DNA of 64,000 nucleotides, taken from positions 248,001 through 312,000 of the forward strand of contig JAIEUA010000010.1 in assembly GCA_019744815.1 (NCBI GenBank), in the 5' to 3' direction. This DNA comes from Phycisphaerales bacterium. Its GTDB lineage: Bacteria > Planctomycetota > Phycisphaerae > Phycisphaerales > UBA1924. A program made the translations under genes and the position numbers. Numbering within the stretch: the stretch's first letter is position 1; each line of letters opens with the position of its first letter. Below, in pieces: positions 60,849-64,000 of the stretch. Below the pieces are notes generated by a model. The model ran no database searches. It saw only the letters and a list, made by a program, of their open reading frames with translations, and had not been told where the DNA came from.

Positions 60849-61319
60849 ATGGCAGACAACGAACATCAGGTCACGATCATCGGCCGCGACGCGAAGATCA
60901 AGGGCGAGCTGTCCTTCGATGCTTCCGCCAAGATCCTCGGCACCTTCGAGGGCAAGATCATCGCCAAGGGCGAGGTCATCATCGGCGAGACCGCCACCTG
61001 CCGCGCCACCGTGGAAGCCGGCAACGTCATCGTCGACGGCCCGCTGGAAGGCGACGTGATCGCCCGCGACCGCCTGCAGCTCACCGCCAAGGCCAAGGTC
61101 AAGGGCGACATCACCGCCGGCAGCCTCAGCGTCATCGAGGGCGCGTCCTTCGTCGGCCACTGCAAGGTCGGCCCCGAGGCCGTCAAGCTCGCCGATGAGC
61201 TCGGCCACGACCTCGAGATCAAGACCGGCCGCAAGACCACCACCACGCACGCCACGCCGATTGGCACGCCGAATGCGAACAACGGCGCGTCGTGGCTCGC
61301 CGGCACGCGTTCGGAGTAA
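60849..61319 (+). CDS. Bactofilin (polymer-forming cytoskeletal protein)
   Basis: A 156-residue protein with GGAG eleven bases upstream of the ATG. After a short N-terminus the body is a right-handed beta-helix ladder of repeating 'Gly-x-x-x-Gly-x-Ile-x-x-x-x' rungs (about residues 10-115, for example Ile-Lys-Gly-Glu-Leu-Ser-Phe and Gly-Lys-Ile-Ile-Ala-Lys-Gly-Glu-Val). The 40-residue tail is His/Thr/Asn-rich. Bactofilins assemble into filaments that anchor enzymes and shape cells. A second, zinc-ribbon version is encoded just downstream, and the two may copolymerise. Confidence 0.9.
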   Translation: MADNEHQVTIIGRDAKIKGELSFDASAKILGTFEGKIIAKGEVIIGETATCRATVEAGNVIVDGPLEGDVIARDRLQLTAKAKVKGDITAGSLSVIEGASFVGHCKVGPEAVKLADELGHDLEIKTGRKTTTTHATPIGTPNANNGASWLAGTRSE

Positions 61320-61497
61320 CGCCTCACGCCGTCGGGCTTGAAGGGGTCTTGGACCCCGGGGCCACGGACGGCCGCACGCGAAACGGTCGGGAGCGACCGG
61401 TCGCGCACGACCCACCACTGCACGGGCGGAGGCCTGTGCCGCAGATCAATCGCGCCCACGCCGCGGAGCGGCGAACGTGCGAGAGGTGTCGTTGCGC

Positions 61498-61986
61498 ATG
61501 GCCGGCTATCTGAGCGATCAAGCAGCCAAGGGACACGCCCCGCGCGCCGTCCGCTGCATCCACTGCGCCGAGACCATGCACGTCTCGACCAAGGCGGAGA
61601 CCTCCACCTGCCCGCGCTGCTACAAGCGCCAGACCGTGCAGGACGTGATCGTCGACACCGAAAAGATGGGTGCCCGCGTCGAGACCACCGGGATCCTCTT
61701 CATCAAGAAGAAGGGCCGCGTCTGGGCCCCCGGCGTGAAGGCCGGCGAGGCCGTCGAGGTTCTGGGCGAGCTGAAGGCCAACGTTGAGACCAAGGGCCAC
61801 GTGGTCATCGGCGAGACCGCCCGCTGGCGTGGCGACTGCAAGGCGAGGCTGCTCGTCGTCGAAGAAGGCGCCCGCATCGAGGGCGGGTTCTTCTGCATCG
61901 ACCCGCACGGCCACTTCGAAGCCGAACGAGCCGCCGAGAAGGCTGCGGAGTCCGCCGCCCAGGCGATCGAGGCCAAGCCGACCTAG
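61498..61986 (+). CDS. Bactofilin-like protein with N-terminal zinc ribbon
   Basis: A 162-residue protein from the ATG at 61498, or 169 from a GTG at 61477. Residues 20-43 form a zinc ribbon (Cys-Ile-His-Cys ... Cys-Pro-Arg-Cys). Residues 60-140 form a bactofilin beta-helix with rungs such as Val-Glu-Thr-Thr-Gly-Ile-Leu and Val-Glu-Thr-Lys-Gly-His-Val-Val-Ile-Gly-Glu-Thr-Ala. The latter rung matches one in the neighbouring bactofilin. The C-terminus is Ala/Glu-rich. The ribbon could dock nucleic acid or protein onto a filament. It lies 178 bases downstream of the other bactofilin on the same strand. Confidence 0.82.
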   Translation: MAGYLSDQAAKGHAPRAVRCIHCAETMHVSTKAETSTCPRCYKRQTVQDVIVDTEKMGARVETTGILFIKKKGRVWAPGVKAGEAVEVLGELKANVETKGHVVIGETARWRGDCKARLLVVEEGARIEGGFFCIDPHGHFEAERAAEKAAESAAQAIEAKPT

Positions 61987-62182
61987 CCGCTGGTGCTGGA
62001 GCCGTCGGCTCCGGTGCGTCGCGAGGAAGCCGCACGCCCGGCCGCGTGAGGGCCGCGCCAAGTCATGCAAGGGTTTTTGTACGTCGCCGAACGGTCAGGC
62101 ACGCCTCAACGGGCGCCTGGACCTGCTGCACCTGATGCTGCTGATCGCGCTGCCTCCGGTCATCGTGCCGGTGCTCGACGCC

Positions 62183-63241
62183 TTACTTGGTCACAAGGGC
62201 ACGATCGCCTGAGCGCTTCCGCTTCCCCTCGATCCGCTCCGCCGAGGGCACCGTCACCTCGCTCGCGAGCCCGAGGAACTCCAGCGCCTTGATCGTGATG
62301 TAGCTCGGATCAAACTGCCACCACCAAAGCCCGTGCCGAGCCGAGGTCGGGAACGCGTGATGGTTGTTGTGCCAGCCCTCGCCCAGCGCGAGCACGCCCA
62401 CGATCGCGTTGTTGCGGCTGTGATCGCCCGTGCGGAACGGGCTCGCGCCCCAGAGGTGACACACCGAGTTCACGCTCCACGCGATGTGATGCCCGAGCAG
62501 AATGCGCGTCAGCCCGCCCCACAGGAATCCCAACAGCGCGCCCTTCCACGTCAGCGTCAGCACGCCGCCCAGCACCATCGGGATCACGAGTCCCACCACA
62601 ACCCAGAACATGAACTGCCGGTTCACGCGGCACAGCATCTCGTCCTGCCGCAGATCCTTGATGTATCGCCCCAAACCCTTCGAGTGCCCCATGAAGAGCC
62701 AGCCCATGTGCGCGTGGTAAAACCCGCGGAGCATGGAGATGACGCCGTGCTCCTCGTCGTGATCGTCATGCCCGTTCGGCAGCGCGTGAGGTGAATGCGG
62801 GTCGTTCTCACGATCGGAGTGCTGATGGTGCCGCCGATGCACGCCCACCCACTCGATCACCGGCCCCTGCACCGACATCGACCCCAGCACCGCGAGCAGC
62901 CACCGCACCGGCGCCACCGCCTCAAACGACTTGTGCGTGAACAGCCGGTGATAGCCCACCGTGATGCCCAGCGACGACGCCATGAACATAAAGAAGAGAA
63001 TGCCCGCCTGCGTCCAATCGAACGCGATGCCCCACGAGAGATAGATCGCCAGGAGCAGCCCCGCGAACGGCGTCACCACCGCGATCAGGTTCACTAGCCG
63101 AGCCTTCTTGTCAGCCGGTGACAGCTCCCGCCCTTCCAGCCCCTCGGCTTCGACGCGCGTGGTGAAAGCCTCCGCCGCGGGTTCCGCGGCAAGGACGTCG
63201 GTTCGCATGGTGCTGGTTTGCAAGGGAGATCGTAAGACCAT
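62183..63241 (-). CDS. Membrane fatty-acid (acyl-CoA/acyl-lipid delta-9-type) desaturase
   Basis: A protein of about 352 residues with four membrane spans. The three His boxes that hold the di-iron centre are present: HRLFTH, HRRHH and HNNHH. The order and GEGWHNNHH context match stearoyl-CoA/delta-9 desaturases, which introduce a cis double bond using oxygen and reduced ferredoxin or cytochrome b5. An insertion rich in His and Asp (about residues 165-180) lies after the second box. The start is uncertain. An ATG at 63241 has GGAG upstream. An ATG at 63208, or a TTG at 63223 that lies five bases after TACGAT, are alternatives. Confidence 0.9.
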   Translation of the reverse strand: MVLRSPLQTSTMRTDVLAAEPAAEAFTTRVEAEGLEGRELSPADKKARLVNLIAVVTPFAGLLLAIYLSWGIAFDWTQAGILFFMFMASSLGITVGYHRLFTHKSFEAVAPVRWLLAVLGSMSVQGPVIEWVGVHRRHHQHSDRENDPHSPHALPNGHDDHDEEHGVISMLRGFYHAHMGWLFMGHSKGLGRYIKDLRQDEMLCRVNRQFMFWVVVGLVIPMVLGGVLTLTWKGALLGFLWGGLTRILLGHHIAWSVNSVCHLWGASPFRTGDHSRNNAIVGVLALGEGWHNNHHAFPTSARHGLWWWQFDPSYITIKALEFLGLASEVTVPSAERIEGKRKRSGDRALVTK

Positions 63242-63316
63242 GACCACTCCGCGGCGTGCCAAAAAGCTCCGGAATCCGCCCGCGCGATCGTGCCGACGCG
63301 TCCCGGCCGCGTCCGA

Positions 63317-63748
63317 TTAGAACACGCGAAGCGGATCGAGGATGATCGCGGCGTTCACGATGGCTCCGAGCAGATCGCTGCCCAATCTTCATGCCGCCAA
63401 GTCGGCGCTGCAGGGGCTGCTCATCGACCCTTGGGCAAACACGCCCCCTGTCGACGCCGTGGCGTCCACGCCGATGATCGCGCCGCTCTGTTCCACCATC
63501 GTGAGAGTCGCCTTGCAGAACCTGCCGCCGCCGGGCTGGCTGAGTTAACCAAGGATTCGGCCGAGCCAAGCCATCCGCTCGACCATCGGCATCGAGCTCG
63601 GGCGTGCGAGGGGCGCGCCCCGCAACATCCCGCACGTCACCACAATTGAGTTGTTCCCGCACGCCACATCACGCTTCGCGGATGGGGCGTGTGGCATCGA
63701 TGCGAGAAGACCGCACCGGACGGAACGCGAAGCGCGAGAGATCACCAC
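63317..63748 (-). pseudogene. Possible decayed reading frame with two in-frame stops
   Basis: One frame on the minus strand reads as plausible protein through a TAA (63545) and a TGA. After the TGA it continues Gly-Ser-Asp-Leu-Leu-Gly-Ala-Ile-Val-Asn-Ala-Ala-Ile-Ile-Leu-Asp-Pro-Leu-Arg-Val-Phe before its final stop at 63317. High GC alone can make such frames, so this is tentative. It is the only content I can offer for most of the interval between the desaturase and 63838. Confidence 0.2.
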
Positions 63749-63838
63749 CGCTTCGACGCGTTTGGGAGGGGGTTGCCACCGAGGGCCGCACGCCGGGAGC
63801 CCGCGCCGCGGCGAGAGAGACCGTCTCGCTCGCCCGGC

Positions 63839-64000
63839 TCAGCGCCTGCCGCGCTTCACGCCGCTCGACTTGCTGAGGGCGCCGGACTGCTTCGAGCGAT
63901 CCAGTCGCTGCTGCCGAACCGCGTGGGACGGGTCGACGCGGCTGCCGGTGTGGGGCGTGCTGGTGGGCGAACGCTGCTTCTGCCCGCTGGCGCTCGAGGT
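63839..64000 (-). CDS. C-terminal end of a gene entering from the right edge
   Basis: An open frame of at least 53 codons runs from the window edge to a TGA at 63839. The visible part is basic and rich in Ser, Gln, Arg and Gly (ending Lys-Ser-Ser-Gly-Val-Lys-Arg-Gly-Arg-Arg), like a disordered nucleic-acid-binding tail. The family cannot be told. Confidence 0.4.
   Translation of the reverse strand, partial: TSSASGQKQRSPTSTPHTGSRVDPSHAVRQQRLDRSKQSGALSKSSGVKRGRR

Noticed and set aside
62065..62212. Small hydrophobic frame between the second bactofilin and the desaturase
   Set aside because: The hydrophobic stretch lies in a frame without a usable start codon, and it overlaps the desaturase 3' end.

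Overview
The window is high-GC bacterial DNA and reads as a planctomycete of the Phycisphaerae/Phycisphaerales type. Five secreted proteins end in a two-repeat EF-hand-like module with Gly-Cys-Pro-Ala-Asp signatures (the 'GC-type dockerin' of this group). Two others end in a Pro-x-x-Gly-Ser / hydrophobic / poly-Arg sorting tail (PEP-CTERM-like). CxxC zinc-ribbon membrane proteins and an H-x9-G-type prepilin leader fit the same group. I saw no tRNA, rRNA, CRISPR array, prophage or insertion sequence with a transposase.

Layout. 1-5.7 kb: a leftward pilus inner-membrane operon (a PilM protein fused to a PilN-like tail, then PilO-like and PilP-position proteins). 6.1-8.9 kb: three small membrane or secreted proteins, then a RicT/PSP1 protein with a Gly/Pro repeat tail. 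9-12.4 kb: a lipoprotein joining a Cys-x5-Arg phosphatase to a cytochrome c'-like domain, a dicarboxylate symporter, and a MarR regulator. The regulator is divergent from an RND adaptor and pump (12.5-17.1 kb). 17.3-22.2 kb: a zinc-ribbon membrane protein, an isolated ATP synthase beta gene, and a visibly AT-richer lipoprotein/metalloprotease pair. 22.3-32.4 kb: propeller, SPFH, TMEM175-like, peroxiredoxin-like and YdeI-like proteins, a PEP-CTERM protein, GDP-mannose dehydratase, and an S74 self-cleaving surface protein. 32.5-37 kb: dinB and sucD, with a chimeric copy of both gene ends between them. 38.3-40.7 kb: a DUF433/PIN-like toxin-antitoxin pair run into psd and pssA (phosphatidylethanolamine synthesis). 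40.8-47.2 kb: pseudopilin and two dockerin-tailed surface proteins. 47.3-51.1 kb: rpmH, rnc, rodA-like, rsmG. 51.2-55.2 kb: a tandem pair of HAF-repeat dockerin proteins. 55.4-63.2 kb: acs, a DUF3568-like lipoprotein, a glycosyltransferase-like protein, two bactofilins and a fatty-acid desaturase. The right edge holds degraded or partial coding sequence.

Control signals. Many genes have a purine-rich ribosome site. At least nine instead carry a TAnnnT -10 box six or seven bases before the start codon, the arrangement of leaderless mRNAs. Several small intergenic repeats recur: a 116-bp double-hairpin element twice, a palindromic element of about 30 bp five times, a 38-bp element twice, and a C/G-rich hairpin twice.

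Limits. Everything here was read by eye from the sequence. Family names rest on motifs, not searches, and starts are marked where they are uncertain.
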